A stretch of 64,000 nucleotides of DNA from assembly GCF_913057115.1 (NCBI RefSeq), contig NZ_CAJXNN010000017.1, positions 1 to 64,000 of the forward strand. The letters are read 5' to 3'. The DNA is from an uncultured Roseovarius sp. Its GTDB lineage: Bacteria; Pseudomonadota; Alphaproteobacteria; Rhodobacterales; Rhodobacteraceae. A program made the translations under genes and the position numbers. Shown here piece after piece: positions 10,343-20,086 of this stretch. A model generated the notes under the pieces. The model saw only the letters and a program-made list of their open reading frames with translations. It had not been told where the DNA came from and did not search any database. The first letter of the stretch is position 1, and every line of letters starts with the position of its first letter.

Positions 10343-11752
10343 ATGAGTGATATTCTGATTGTCGATGACGAACGGGACATTCGGGAACTGATTGCGGATA
10401 TCCTTGAAGATGAAGGGTTTGGCACGCGGCTCGCGGGAAACTCGGACGAGTGCATGGCGCAATTCGCGGAGTCCCCGCCTGCGCTGTTGATCCTCGATAT
10501 CTGGCTGAAAGACAGCCAGATGGACGGGATCGACATCCTGAAAACCGTCAAGCGCGATTACCCTGACGTGCCGGTGGTGATCATCTCCGGCCATGGCAAT
10601 ATCGAGATCGCCGTGGCGGCGATAAAGCAGGGGGCCTACGATTTCATCGAAAAGCCGTTCAATATCGACCAACTTCTGGTGGTCATCCGGCGCGGCATGG
10701 AAACCAGCCGGTTGCGGCGCGAGAACCAGCAACTCAAGCGGCGTGAAACCGGGCCGATGGAGATGCTGGGCGATAGCCCCGCGTTCCGGACCCTTGTCGG
10801 CCAATTGGACAAGGTCACCAAATCCAACGGTCGGGTGATGCTGAGCGGGCCGGCGGGATGCGGCAAGGAATTGGCCGCGCGGTACATCCATGCCAACTCG
10901 AACCGGGCCGAGGCACCATTTGTCACGGTAAGCTGTGCGGCGGTGGAGCCGGACCGGATGGAAGAGGTCCTGTTCGGTCGCGAGGGCGAAGACGGTGTGC
11001 AGCCGGGCCTTTTGGAAGAGGCCAATGGCGGGGTTCTCTATTTCGACGAGGTGGCGGATATGCCGCTTGGCACCCAGTCGAAAATCCTGCGGGTGCTGGT
11101 GGATCAGACCTTCTTGCGCGTGGGCGGCAGTGGCAAGGTGCAGGTGGATTTGCGCGTGATCTCTTCGACCTCGCGAGATCTGGAGGGTGAGATCGCCGCC
11201 GACAAGTTCCGGCGTGAGTTGTATCACCGCCTCAACGTGGTGCCGATCGACGTGCCGGGTCTGGAAGAGAGGCGTGAGGATATTCCGGCCTTGGCGGCGC
11301 ATTTCATAGAAGGGCTGAACCGGACGCAGGGCCTGCCGCTGCGCGAGTTGAGCGATGAAGCGGCGGCGCTTTTGCAAACCATGCGCTGGCCGGGAAATGT
11401 GCGCCAACTGCGCAACGTGATTGAACGCGTGTTGATCCTTGGCGACAGCAGCGGTGAGATCGAAGCGCGCGAACTGCCGGGCGAAACCCAGGGTGCCACG
11501 GCCGAGGAGGGCCGCGTGGTACTGTCGGGGACGGTGGCCACCATGCCCCTGCGCGAGGCGCGCGAGGCCTTTGAGCGCGAATACCTGATGACCCAGATCA
11601 ACCGCTTTGGGGGCAATATCAGCCGCACGGCGGAATTCGTCGGCATGGAGCGCAGCGCGTTGCACCGCAAGCTGAAGTCCTTGGGTGTTGTCACCGGGGC
11701 CAAGGCGGGGACGAAGACCAACGCCGAGGATGAAGAAACCGCGGCGGGGTGA
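10343..11752 (+). CDS. ntrX: Nitrogen regulation response regulator NtrX
   Basis: Start MSDILIVDDERDIRELIADILEDEGF; NtrC-family AAA domain with degenerate Walker A (SGPAGCGKELAARYIHANS) and Fis HTH. Confidence 0.93.
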   Translation: MSDILIVDDERDIRELIADILEDEGFGTRLAGNSDECMAQFAESPPALLILDIWLKDSQMDGIDILKTVKRDYPDVPVVIISGHGNIEIAVAAIKQGAYDFIEKPFNIDQLLVVIRRGMETSRLRRENQQLKRRETGPMEMLGDSPAFRTLVGQLDKVTKSNGRVMLSGPAGCGKELAARYIHANSNRAEAPFVTVSCAAVEPDRMEEVLFGREGEDGVQPGLLEEANGGVLYFDEVADMPLGTQSKILRVLVDQTFLRVGGSGKVQVDLRVISSTSRDLEGEIAADKFRRELYHRLNVVPIDVPGLEERREDIPALAAHFIEGLNRTQGLPLRELSDEAAALLQTMRWPGNVRQLRNVIERVLILGDSSGEIEARELPGETQGATAEEGRVVLSGTVATMPLREAREAFEREYLMTQINRFGGNISRTAEFVGMERSALHRKLKSLGVVTGAKAGTKTNAEDEETAAG

Positions 11753-12451
11753 TCAACTTGCCAGTTTTGCCTGCGCCGCGAAGGGGCTGAGGCCAAGCCA
11801 GGACTGCATATTGTCGACCAGCACCCTGTCCCCGACCAACACGAGGGCATCGCTGTCGACGGCACTGGCGACACTTCTCAGGCCCATCCAGATTTCCGTC
11901 ATCGTGCGCAGATCGACGGTGGCATAGAGGTCCACGTCGAACCCCGGGTCGATGTGGCACAGGTCGACCGTGCGGTCCGGTTCCACGATCAGCCACCACC
12001 TGCGTTGGGAACTGGGCAACTCGGGATAGATGAATTCGATCACCCTGCGCTGACGTGGCACGGGGTCGGTGTTCAGGTTGCGCCGCATGTCCCACATCAA
12101 GAGCTCGGGGTCGAGGTTTTCCAGCGAAGGCTCGGTTTCGACCCATTTTTGCCCCCACATGCCGATGGATTCCACCACGGGCTGTAGATCGCGCCCTGCC
12201 TTTGTCAGGCGGTAGGCGTCGATTTCGGGCGGGCCCGGGATGCGGTTGCGTTCGACGATGCCGGCGGTTTCCAATTCACTCAAGCGTTTGGAAAGCAAGG
12301 CGGGCGACATGCGCGGCACACCTCGGCGCAACTCGTTGAACCGTGTCGATCCGGCGATCAACTCGCGCAGAAGAACGATTGTCCATCGGGTGCACAGAAC
12401 CTCGGCCGCCATGGCGACGGGGCAGAACTGTTTGTAGCTGGCGTTTGTCAT
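11753..12451 (-). CDS. HxlR-family winged-helix transcriptional regulator
   Basis: MTNASYKQFCPVAMAAEVLCTRWTIVLLRELIAGSTRFNELRRGVPRMSPALLSKRLSELE, HxlR signature. Confidence 0.88.
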   Translation of the reverse strand: MTNASYKQFCPVAMAAEVLCTRWTIVLLRELIAGSTRFNELRRGVPRMSPALLSKRLSELETAGIVERNRIPGPPEIDAYRLTKAGRDLQPVVESIGMWGQKWVETEPSLENLDPELLMWDMRRNLNTDPVPRQRRVIEFIYPELPSSQRRWWLIVEPDRTVDLCHIDPGFDVDLYATVDLRTMTEIWMGLRSVASAVDSDALVLVGDRVLVDNMQSWLGLSPFAAQAKLAS

Positions 12452-12636
12452 GCTGGCCTCCTTTCTTAAAGGCAGGCCCAGTGTGCCACGCCCGGCCCGC
12501 ATGCGGCCAGTTCAGATACTGTATCACCTTGGTTCACTTCGTGAACTGGCCCGACCGCTGCGCCATCTGTCAGCCTGTTCAGGCATCGGATGAAACCGGT
12601 GTTCAACGCAACCGATTGCAAAGAAAGGATAAATCA

Positions 12637-12858
12637 ATGCCTCTTGTTGATATTCAACTCATCGAGGGTGTCTTTGACGACAGCCAGAAACAGAAAATGA
12701 TCCACGACGTGACCGAGGCCATGATCGGCGTCGAGGGCGAGGCCATGCGCAGCGTGACATGGGTTAGGGTCCAGGAGGTTGCCAGTGGTGAGTGGGCGAT
12801 TGGCGGCAAACCCCTGAGCGCTGCCGATGTCAGGGCGGTGCAAGCCGAACCCGCGTGA
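12637..12858 (+). CDS. 4-oxalocrotonate tautomerase-family small tautomerase
   Basis: 73 aa MPLVDIQLIEGVFDDSQKQKMIHDVTEAMIGVEGEAMRSVTWVRVQEV; catalytic N-terminal Pro after Met. Confidence 0.85.
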   Translation: MPLVDIQLIEGVFDDSQKQKMIHDVTEAMIGVEGEAMRSVTWVRVQEVASGEWAIGGKPLSAADVRAVQAEPA

Positions 12859-12902
12859 CTGCACCGACGTCAAAACACCCAGAAAACTGAAAGGAGCGCG
12901 CG

Positions 12903-13304
12903 ATGGCGCAATCACTTGCAAAAGACCTGTGCACGGTATCCTTGTTTGAACGGCTTGGCGGGGCGGCGGGAATTCGGCAGATCGTCGATGGTGCCGTTGC
13001 GGCGCATATGCGCAACCCAGTCATCAAGGACCGCTTTACGCCCTACGAGGACCAGCCGGACCGCGTTGAAGAGATCAAGCAGCACACCTGCGATTTCTTC
13101 GCCGCAGGCAGCGGAGGGCCTGACAGGTACCAAGGCCGCAGCATGGCCGACGCTCATCGCGACATGGATATCGACCCGGCGGAATACGAGGCCGCCTGTG
13201 ACGATATCCTGACGACGATGCAGGCGCTCAACTACCGACGGGATGTCCGCGACGAGGTGCAAGGGATTTTACAGTCCTTGCAGGCCGAGATCATCCACAA
13301 GTAG
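12903..13304 (+). CDS. Group 1 truncated hemoglobin
   Basis: SLFERLGGAAGIRQIVDGAVAAHMRNPVIKDRF...FFAAGSGGPDRYQGRSMADAHRDMDI, trHbN signature. Confidence 0.88.
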   Translation: MAQSLAKDLCTVSLFERLGGAAGIRQIVDGAVAAHMRNPVIKDRFTPYEDQPDRVEEIKQHTCDFFAAGSGGPDRYQGRSMADAHRDMDIDPAEYEAACDDILTTMQALNYRRDVRDEVQGILQSLQAEIIHK

Positions 13305-13475
13305 CCCGGCAAGACAAAGGGAGGGCAGCCCTGTGACACCGCACGATTATTCGAGGCCATGATGCCTATGTTGAGGGCGTGGAACGGATTGAACTTATCC
13401 TGTTCGAAGCCCCCGCCGGGCCTCACTGACACGGCCTGACCAAACAGGTTGCGCGGGCATGTCCGGGGCCGCCTG

Positions 13476-13967
13476 CTACCCGGCTCCCGGTGTCACGATC
13501 TTCCAGCGGCCCGATTTCAGGCGGATGGCGCATGAGCTTTCGGTGAGCGGCGGGAAGGTTCGTGTCGCACTCAAGGGGCGGGCGGCGGCGACTTGTGCGG
13601 AGTCGCATTGCTTGATGCTGACTTTCTCGAAGCCCGCCCCGGCCATGCAAAGCCTCTCGGTTTTGAAGCGCAGGTTTTCGTTGGCATCGTAGCTTTCGTA
13701 GCGACCGGGGGTGATGATGCGCTGAAAGGTATAGCAATGGCCATTGGCATCGCAGCGGGTGTAAGGTGCTGTTGTCGGCGGAATATACCGCGTCAGGATA
13801 CGCGGCGGCACCTTGCGCAGGGCCGTGATCTTGCAGTCGTTGAGGGTCTGCTCCATCGCGGCGACCGAGGCCCCTTGCTTGTAATAGACCGTCAATGGCG
13901 CACAGGCAGCCAAAAGCACGAACATGGCCCCGAGAAGGGCAGGGAGACCGTAGCGTTTCAGTGTCAT
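13476..13967 (-). CDS. Hypothetical lipoprotein
   Basis: Signal/lipobox MTLKRYGLPALLGAMFVLLAACAP; small secreted Cys-containing protein. Confidence 0.65.
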   Translation of the reverse strand: MTLKRYGLPALLGAMFVLLAACAPLTVYYKQGASVAAMEQTLNDCKITALRKVPPRILTRYIPPTTAPYTRCDANGHCYTFQRIITPGRYESYDANENLRFKTERLCMAGAGFEKVSIKQCDSAQVAAARPLSATRTFPPLTESSCAIRLKSGRWKIVTPGAG

Positions 13968-14067
13968 AGCCTCAGTCTACAGGCATGCGGGCCAAGGACA
14001 AAGCAATTGACCAACCATAACCAACCTGTCATGCAACATTTTCGAGACAAGATGAGGCGCAAGACCC

Positions 14068-15444
14068 ATGAAAGTCATCATCTGCGGGGCCGGTCAGGTT
14101 GGCTGGCAGATCGCCCGCCACCTGTCGGGCGAAAAGAACGATGTCACGGTGGTGGACAACAACCCCGATCTGGTGCGGCGGGCCACCGATACGCTGGACG
14201 TGCAGGGCTTGGCCGGCTTTGCCAGCTATCCCGACATTCTGGACCGGGCGGGTGCGCGCGATGCCGATATGATCATCGCCGCCACCTATTCCGACGAGGT
14301 GAACATGGTCACCTGTCAGGTGGCGCATTCGGTCTTTGCCATTCCGCGCAAGATCGCGCGGTTGCGCAGCCAATCCTATTTGGATGCGATTTATTCCGAC
14401 CTTTACCGGCGCGATCACATGCCGATCGACGTGGTGATCAGCCCCGAGCGCGAGGTGGCCGAGGCCGCATTGCAGCGTTTGGCGGCACCTGCGGCTTTCG
14501 ATACCGAGCAATTCCTTGGCGGACGAGCGCAGCTTATGGGCCTGCGGCTGGACGAGGAATGCCCGGTGGTCAACACGCCGCTGCGGCAGTTGAGCGATCT
14601 GTTTTCCACCCTTCGCGTGGTGGTCTTGGCCATCCGGCGCGAGGGGCACTTGTTCGCACCCGAGGCCGGCGACCAGTTGTTCGTCGGCGACGAAGCCTAT
14701 GTTTTCGCCCCGCGCGACGATATTCCCCGCACGCTGGAGGTGTTTGGCAAGCGGCAGGACAAACAGGAACGTCTGGTCATTGTCGGCGGCGGCAATATCG
14801 GGTTGGCTGTGGCGCAGTCCTTGGAAGAGCATCGCACCGGCACCCGCACCAAGATTATCGAACGCGACCGCCGCTGCGCCGAGCGGGCCGCGGATGCCTT
14901 GGAACGAACCATCGTTCTGAATGGTGATGGCCTTGAGACCAGCCTGTTGAAAGAGGCGGGAATCGCACGTGCCGACGCGGTGCTTTGCGTGACAGACGAC
15001 GACAAGACCAACATGCTGACCGCCGTGCGAGCCAAGGCGGCGGGGTGCCCCTATGCGATCGCCCTGATCAACGATCCGACATTGTCCGCGCTGATGGAGC
15101 CACTGGGGATCGACGCCTTCATCAATCCGCGCGCCACGACCGTGAGTTCGATCCTGCGCCATATCCGCCATGGTCGTGTGAAATCGGTCTATTCCATCGG
15201 TGACGCCGAGGCCGAGGTGATCGAGGCCGAGATCATGTCGACCTCCTCCATCGCGGGCAAGGCGATCCGTGATATCGACTTTCCGGAAGGGGTTTTGGTC
15301 GGGGCCGTGCGCAAGGGCGAGGAGATCCGCAAACCCTCTGGCGGCCTCAAGATCGAGGCGGGCGATGTGGTGGTGCTTTTTGCCTTGGCGGCGGATGTGG
15401 GCCGGGTGGAGCAATTGCTTCAGGTCTCGATTGATTTCTTCTGA
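14068..15444 (+). CDS. trkA: Trk potassium uptake system peripheral protein TrkA
   Basis: MKVIICGAGQVGWQIARHLSGEKNDVTVVDNNP, duplicated RCK domains. Confidence 0.95.
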   Translation: MKVIICGAGQVGWQIARHLSGEKNDVTVVDNNPDLVRRATDTLDVQGLAGFASYPDILDRAGARDADMIIAATYSDEVNMVTCQVAHSVFAIPRKIARLRSQSYLDAIYSDLYRRDHMPIDVVISPEREVAEAALQRLAAPAAFDTEQFLGGRAQLMGLRLDEECPVVNTPLRQLSDLFSTLRVVVLAIRREGHLFAPEAGDQLFVGDEAYVFAPRDDIPRTLEVFGKRQDKQERLVIVGGGNIGLAVAQSLEEHRTGTRTKIIERDRRCAERAADALERTIVLNGDGLETSLLKEAGIARADAVLCVTDDDKTNMLTAVRAKAAGCPYAIALINDPTLSALMEPLGIDAFINPRATTVSSILRHIRHGRVKSVYSIGDAEAEVIEAEIMSTSSIAGKAIRDIDFPEGVLVGAVRKGEEIRKPSGGLKIEAGDVVVLFALAADVGRVEQLLQVSIDFF

Positions 15445-15447
15445 GCC

Positions 15448-16968
15448 ATGATTGCCCGGCTGCTCACCTTCCCTTTGATTTTGGTGCTCTGGGGCTTTTC
15501 CGCCTTGGCGATGCTTCTGCCGGCCCTGCACGCCCTGATGCTGGACGATCACAGCGTGGCACAGGCGTTTTTCTATTCCAGCGCGCTTGGCCTGACATTC
15601 GTGGTGATTATCGGCTTGGCGATGTCCGGGCGGCAAACCGGAGAGGCCACGGATATTCAACACCTTGGCGCGCTTTTCCTCGCCTATACCGCGCTGCCGC
15701 TCTATCTGGCCGTGCCGTTTTACGAAGGGTTGGAAACCACCCGCTTTCTCAACGCCTTTTTCGAAATGGTGTCATGCCTCACCACGACCGGGGCCACCTT
15801 GTTTGACAATCCGGGCCGCGTGCCGGAGCCCTTGCACCTGTGGCGCGGGCTTGTCGGCTGGTTCGGCGGCTTGATGATCTGGGTGGCGGCCTCGGCCATT
15901 CTGGCACCTTTGAACCTTGGCGGCTTCGAGGTGACGGCAAGCGCCGAACCCGGACAGGACGCGGCAGGGTTTCAAAGGTTCGAACGCGCGACGGCCACGA
16001 AACGGTTGCACCAGATGACCGGAGCACTGGCACCGGTGTATCTTGGCCTGACGGCGGTCTTGTGCCTGTTGCTCATGGTCAATGGCGAGCGCGCCTTCGT
16101 GGCGCTGATCCATGCCATGTCGACCATGGCAACCAGCGGCATTTCCCCCATCGGTGGCATTCATAACGGGGCGGCGGGCTATGGTGGTGAGGTGGTGCTG
16201 TTCCTGTTTATGCTGTTCGCGCTGTCCCGGCTGACTTTTTCGGCCGACACCTTGACCACCGGGCGACAAAGCCTGCTTGAAGATCCTGAATTCCGGCTGG
16301 GGCTGCTTTTGGTGCTTGGCGTGCCGCTCCTGCTGTTTTCCCGGCACTTCATTGGTGCATTCGACGTGGACGAAATGGAAAACCTGTCGCAAGCGGTCGG
16401 GGCGCTTTGGGGGGGGATGTTCACGGTCCTGTCGTTTTTGTCGACGACCGGCTTCGAAAGCCAGGCATGGGAAGCGGCGCGCGGGTGGTCCGGCCTTGGA
16501 ACCCCCGGTTTGATCCTTTTGGGGCTGGCGCTTGTGGGAGGCGGCGTTGCGACCACGGCGGGCGGGGTAAAGTTGCTTCGGGTCTATGCGCTGTACCTGA
16601 ACGGGCGGCGCGAGATGGAGCGGTTGGTTCATCCCTCGTCGGTTGGGCGCGCGACGGCGGGCAGTCGACGCTTGCGACGGCAGGGCGCCTTCATCGCATG
16701 GATATTCTTCATGCTGTTCGCACTCTCGCTGGCCTTGGTCACGGTTCTGATGGCTGCGCTTGGACAGAGCTTTCAGAACTCCATCATTTTGGCCATATCG
16801 GCGCTCAGTACCACCGGCCCATTGACGCAATCGGCCGCCGAGGTTCCGATTGACTTGCTCTCGATGAGCGCGCCTGCCAAACTCGTGCTGTGCGCGGCCA
16901 TGGTTCTGGGGCGACTGGAAACGCTTGCCATTATCGCGCTTGCCAATCCGGGCCTTTGGCGCGATTGA
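15448..16968 (+). CDS. trkH: TrkH-family potassium transporter
   Basis: 506 aa membrane protein with FFEMVSCLTTTGATL and STMATSGISPIGG P-loop motifs; follows trkA. Confidence 0.92.
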   Translation: MIARLLTFPLILVLWGFSALAMLLPALHALMLDDHSVAQAFFYSSALGLTFVVIIGLAMSGRQTGEATDIQHLGALFLAYTALPLYLAVPFYEGLETTRFLNAFFEMVSCLTTTGATLFDNPGRVPEPLHLWRGLVGWFGGLMIWVAASAILAPLNLGGFEVTASAEPGQDAAGFQRFERATATKRLHQMTGALAPVYLGLTAVLCLLLMVNGERAFVALIHAMSTMATSGISPIGGIHNGAAGYGGEVVLFLFMLFALSRLTFSADTLTTGRQSLLEDPEFRLGLLLVLGVPLLLFSRHFIGAFDVDEMENLSQAVGALWGGMFTVLSFLSTTGFESQAWEAARGWSGLGTPGLILLGLALVGGGVATTAGGVKLLRVYALYLNGRREMERLVHPSSVGRATAGSRRLRRQGAFIAWIFFMLFALSLALVTVLMAALGQSFQNSIILAISALSTTGPLTQSAAEVPIDLLSMSAPAKLVLCAAMVLGRLETLAIIALANPGLWRD

Positions 16969-17101
16969 AGCGGCCTGCAAGCGGCACCCTGCAAGGATTT
17001 GATTTTTGGGGTGGAAATGCACGCGTGACCGCTCCATACTCTGCCAGAGGGAGAGACCGTGCCGATCCGCGGCCAACGCAAGAACAAAGGTTTTCAATAC
17101 C

Positions 17102-17341
17102 ATGGCATCAGACCGACAGAATCTTCAGGACGCATTTCTCAATCAGGTCCGTAAAACAAAAATTCCGGTGACAATCTTCCTTATCAACGGTGTGAAGCTG
17201 CAAGGTGTCATCACTTGGTTCGATAATTTCTGCATCCTCCTGCGTCGCGACGGGCAATCACAACTTGTTTACAAGCATGCCGTGTCCACCATCATGCCGT
17301 CGCAGCCCCTGAGCCTTTACGAAGGCGACGAGCAAGGGTGA
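17102..17341 (+). CDS. hfq: RNA chaperone Hfq
   Basis: [64 protein letters not shown]. Confidence 0.98.
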   Translation: MASDRQNLQDAFLNQVRKTKIPVTIFLINGVKLQGVITWFDNFCILLRRDGQSQLVYKHAVSTIMPSQPLSLYEGDEQG

Positions 17342-18624
17342 CATCCCCGACGACGACGGAACGCGAAGACACCCGGGCCTGGGTGTTGCACCCAGACATT
17401 CGCGGCCACGAGGCCGCGCGTGACGCCGAGCTTGCCTTGGAAGAGGCGATCTCGCTTGCCCATGCGCTGCCCGGACTTGACGTTGTCGGCAGTGAAGTCG
17501 TGCGCCTGCCCCGACCGCACCCCGGGATGCTGTTCGGCAAAGGCAAGCTGGAGGAGCTGAAAGAGCGGTTGGCGGCGCATGACGTGGGCCTTGTACTGGT
17601 CGATGGGCCGGTCAGCCCCGTGCAACAGCGTAATCTGGAAAAGGCCTTGGGCGTCAAACTCCTTGACCGCACCGGGCTGATCCTTGAAATCTTCAGCGAA
17701 CGCGCCGCGACCCGTGAGGGTGTTCTTCAGGTCGAGATGGCGGCGCTTTCCTATCAGCGCACGCGGCTGGTGCGGGCCTGGACCCACCTTGAACGTCAGC
17801 GGGGCGGGCTGGGATTCGTTGGCGGACCTGGGGAAACCCAGATCGAGGCTGACCGCCGCGCCATTGACGAACAGTTGGTGCGCTTGCGCCGTCAACTCGA
17901 CAAGGTGGTGAAAACCCGCGAATTGCACCGCGCCTCGCGGGCTAAGGTGCCTTTTCCGATTGTCGCCTTGGTCGGCTATACCAATGCGGGCAAATCGACA
18001 CTGTTCAACCGGATGACCGGGGCCAAGGTCATGGCCAAGGACATGCTTTTCGCCACGCTGGACCCCACGATGCGGCGCATCGAACTGCCCGGCGGCGGGC
18101 CCGAGGTGATCCTGTCGGACACGGTGGGCTTTATTTCCGATTTGCCCACTGAACTGGTCGCCGCCTTCCGCGCCACGCTTGAGGAGGTGCTGGCCGCCGA
18201 TCTGATCGTGCATGTGCGCGATATCTCGCACCCCGAAACCGAGGAACAGGCCGAGGATGTGCGCGCCATCATGGACAGCCTTGGAGTGTCCGAGGACACG
18301 CCGCAAATCGAGGTCTGGAACAAGATCGACCGGCTGGATAAGGCTGACCGTGACGCAGTGGTGACCCGCGCCGCGCGCCTGGATCACGTGCAGGCGCTTT
18401 CGGCTTGGACCGGCGAAGGCATGGACTCGCTGATCGAGGCGATCACCGAAGGCATCACCGAGGCCACACATGAAACGCACCTTTCGCTTGGCTTCGACGA
18501 GGGACGCAAGCGCGCATGGTTGTTCGAAAAAGGCGTCGTCGAGGATGAACGCCAGACCGAAACGGGATTCGACCTGACCGTGCGCTGGAGCGCCAAGCAA
18601 CAGGCGCAGTTCGAACAGCTTTAG
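17338..18624 (+). CDS. hflX: GTPase HflX (GTG start)
   Basis: [39 protein letters not shown]; overlaps hfq stop. Confidence 0.95.
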   Translation: MTSPTTTEREDTRAWVLHPDIRGHEAARDAELALEEAISLAHALPGLDVVGSEVVRLPRPHPGMLFGKGKLEELKERLAAHDVGLVLVDGPVSPVQQRNLEKALGVKLLDRTGLILEIFSERAATREGVLQVEMAALSYQRTRLVRAWTHLERQRGGLGFVGGPGETQIEADRRAIDEQLVRLRRQLDKVVKTRELHRASRAKVPFPIVALVGYTNAGKSTLFNRMTGAKVMAKDMLFATLDPTMRRIELPGGGPEVILSDTVGFISDLPTELVAAFRATLEEVLAADLIVHVRDISHPETEEQAEDVRAIMDSLGVSEDTPQIEVWNKIDRLDKADRDAVVTRAARLDHVQALSAWTGEGMDSLIEAITEGITEATHETHLSLGFDEGRKRAWLFEKGVVEDERQTETGFDLTVRWSAKQQAQFEQL

Positions 18625-18633
18625 GCCGGGATT

Positions 18634-18969
18634 CTAATGCGGTGTGGTGTTCGAGAACAGTTGAATTATCACGATTCCGCCCAGAATCATCCCAGTGCCG
18701 ATGATTGCCGGCATGTCCAGTTTCTGACCGAACATCGCGAAACCGATAATCGCGATAAAGACGATCCCCAAACCGGACCAGACCGCATAGGCGACCCCAA
18801 CGGGAATATACTTGAGCGTCAGCCCGAGAAGATAAAGTGCGACGGCATAGCCGACGACGGCCAAAAGGGTCGGCCCCAGCCGCGTGAACTGTTGGCTGGC
18901 CTGTAGCGCCGAGGTGCCCACGGTTTCAGCGGCAATTGCGAAGATCAGCAGAAGATACACATTGGTCAT
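18634..18969 (-). CDS. Small multidrug resistance (SMR/EmrE-type) transporter
   Basis: MTNVYLLLIFAIAAETVGTSALQASQQFTRLGPT...GVAYAVWSGLGIV, four TM helices. Confidence 0.92.
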   Translation of the reverse strand: MTNVYLLLIFAIAAETVGTSALQASQQFTRLGPTLLAVVGYAVALYLLGLTLKYIPVGVAYAVWSGLGIVFIAIIGFAMFGQKLDMPAIIGTGMILGGIVIIQLFSNTTPH

Positions 18970-19090
18970 GGGCTTGGTCCTTTCGCGTTTCAACGCCTTG
19001 CTACGCGCTTCGTTCTACCGGGGCAATGCGCAAGAAACGGGTCGCTTGAAGGGGGGCGCTCGGGTTGCATGACGGCAAGGAGATGCCGCC

Positions 19091-19687
19091 ATGTCCCAAA
19101 CCCTGATCGCGCTTGTTCTGTTCCTTTTCCCCTTGGCCTATAGCCCCGGGCCGGGGAACCTGTTTTTCGCGGCCAATGGCGCGCGTTTCGGCTTTCGCTC
19201 AACACTCAGGGCGACTGCGGGGTATCATTTGGCCACCTGGGCCGTGACAGCCTTGATCGGGTTTGGCCTTCTGGGCGCGCTTGAACTCGTGCCGGGGGCG
19301 TTTCGCGCCTTGCAACTGGCGGGGGCGGGTTATGTCTTGTGGATCGCTTGGAGGATGCTGCGGGCCGGCGTACTGGAACAAGGGGGCAAGGCGCGCCCGG
19401 CCTCATTCATGGATGGGGTCATCCTGCTTTTGCTCAACCCCAAGGCTTATGTGATCATCACGCTGATGTTCACACAGTTTCTGACCCCCAGCGCGGTCAA
19501 CCATGTGGTTCTGGTGCTGTTGATCACCACGATTTTCACCCTCAACAACCTGATTGCCTTTAGCCTTTGGACCTTGGCAGGTGACAGGCTGGCGGCCCTT
19601 TTCGCCCAAGACAGCAGCGCGCGGCGGCTGAACCTGCTTTTCGGCGGGATGCTGGCGGCGGTGGCCGTCTGGATGGCTTTGGCCTAG
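19091..19687 (+). CDS. LysE-family translocator
   Basis: YSPGPGNLFFAANGARFGFRSTLRATAGYHLATW..., RhtB/LysE topology. Confidence 0.88.
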   Translation: MSQTLIALVLFLFPLAYSPGPGNLFFAANGARFGFRSTLRATAGYHLATWAVTALIGFGLLGALELVPGAFRALQLAGAGYVLWIAWRMLRAGVLEQGGKARPASFMDGVILLLLNPKAYVIITLMFTQFLTPSAVNHVVLVLLITTIFTLNNLIAFSLWTLAGDRLAALFAQDSSARRLNLLFGGMLAAVAVWMALA

Positions 19688-19714
19688 GCTAATGGCAAAC
19701 GCGGGAGAAACGCC

Positions 19715-20086
19715 ATGAGAACCGGACGATGCGAATGTGGCCAAGTGGCCTTTGAGGTTGACGAGGTCCGAGACACGGTGACCATATGCCATTGCAGCCA
19801 ATGCCGTCGGACGAGCGGCCATTTGTGGGGGTCCACCCATGCGCCATTCGCCGCGCTCCGGTTGACACGGGACGACGGGCTTCGGTGGTATGCCTCATCC
19901 GAGATCGCCAAGCGGGGCTTTTGTCAGTTCTGCGGGTCCAGCCTTTTTTACCGGATGAACGGTGAAGACGGTATCGGCATCGCCACGGGCTGTTTGGATG
20001 ACACGCGAGGCCTGGCTGTCAGCAAGCATATCTTCACCGACGACAGGGGTGATTATTATGATCTGGCTGAGGCTCCGGAAACCTAA
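19715..20086 (+). CDS. GFA-family protein (glutathione-dependent formaldehyde-activating-like)
   Basis: GRCECGQVAFEVDEV...CHCSQCRRTSG...KRGFCQFCGSSLF Zn-binding Cys motifs. Confidence 0.9.
   Translation: MRTGRCECGQVAFEVDEVRDTVTICHCSQCRRTSGHLWGSTHAPFAALRLTRDDGLRWYASSEIAKRGFCQFCGSSLFYRMNGEDGIGIATGCLDDTRGLAVSKHIFTDDRGDYYDLAEAPET

Noticed and set aside
10190-11665. 491-aa minus-strand ORF
   Set aside because: Antisense to ntrX; shadow ORF
13593-14927. 444-aa + strand ORF
   Set aside because: Overlaps trkA out of frame and the antisense of a lipoprotein gene; no recognisable family
14029-15663. 544-aa minus-strand ORF
   Set aside because: Antisense to trkA, a clear conserved gene; His/Gln/Arg-rich shadow frame
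15772-17103. 443-aa minus-strand ORF
   Set aside because: Antisense to trkH; shadow ORF
18970-19090. Possible guanidine riboswitch upstream of the SMR transporter
   Set aside because: Searched for tandem ACGR-type mini-ykkC or conserved guanidine-I motifs on the minus strand and saw none
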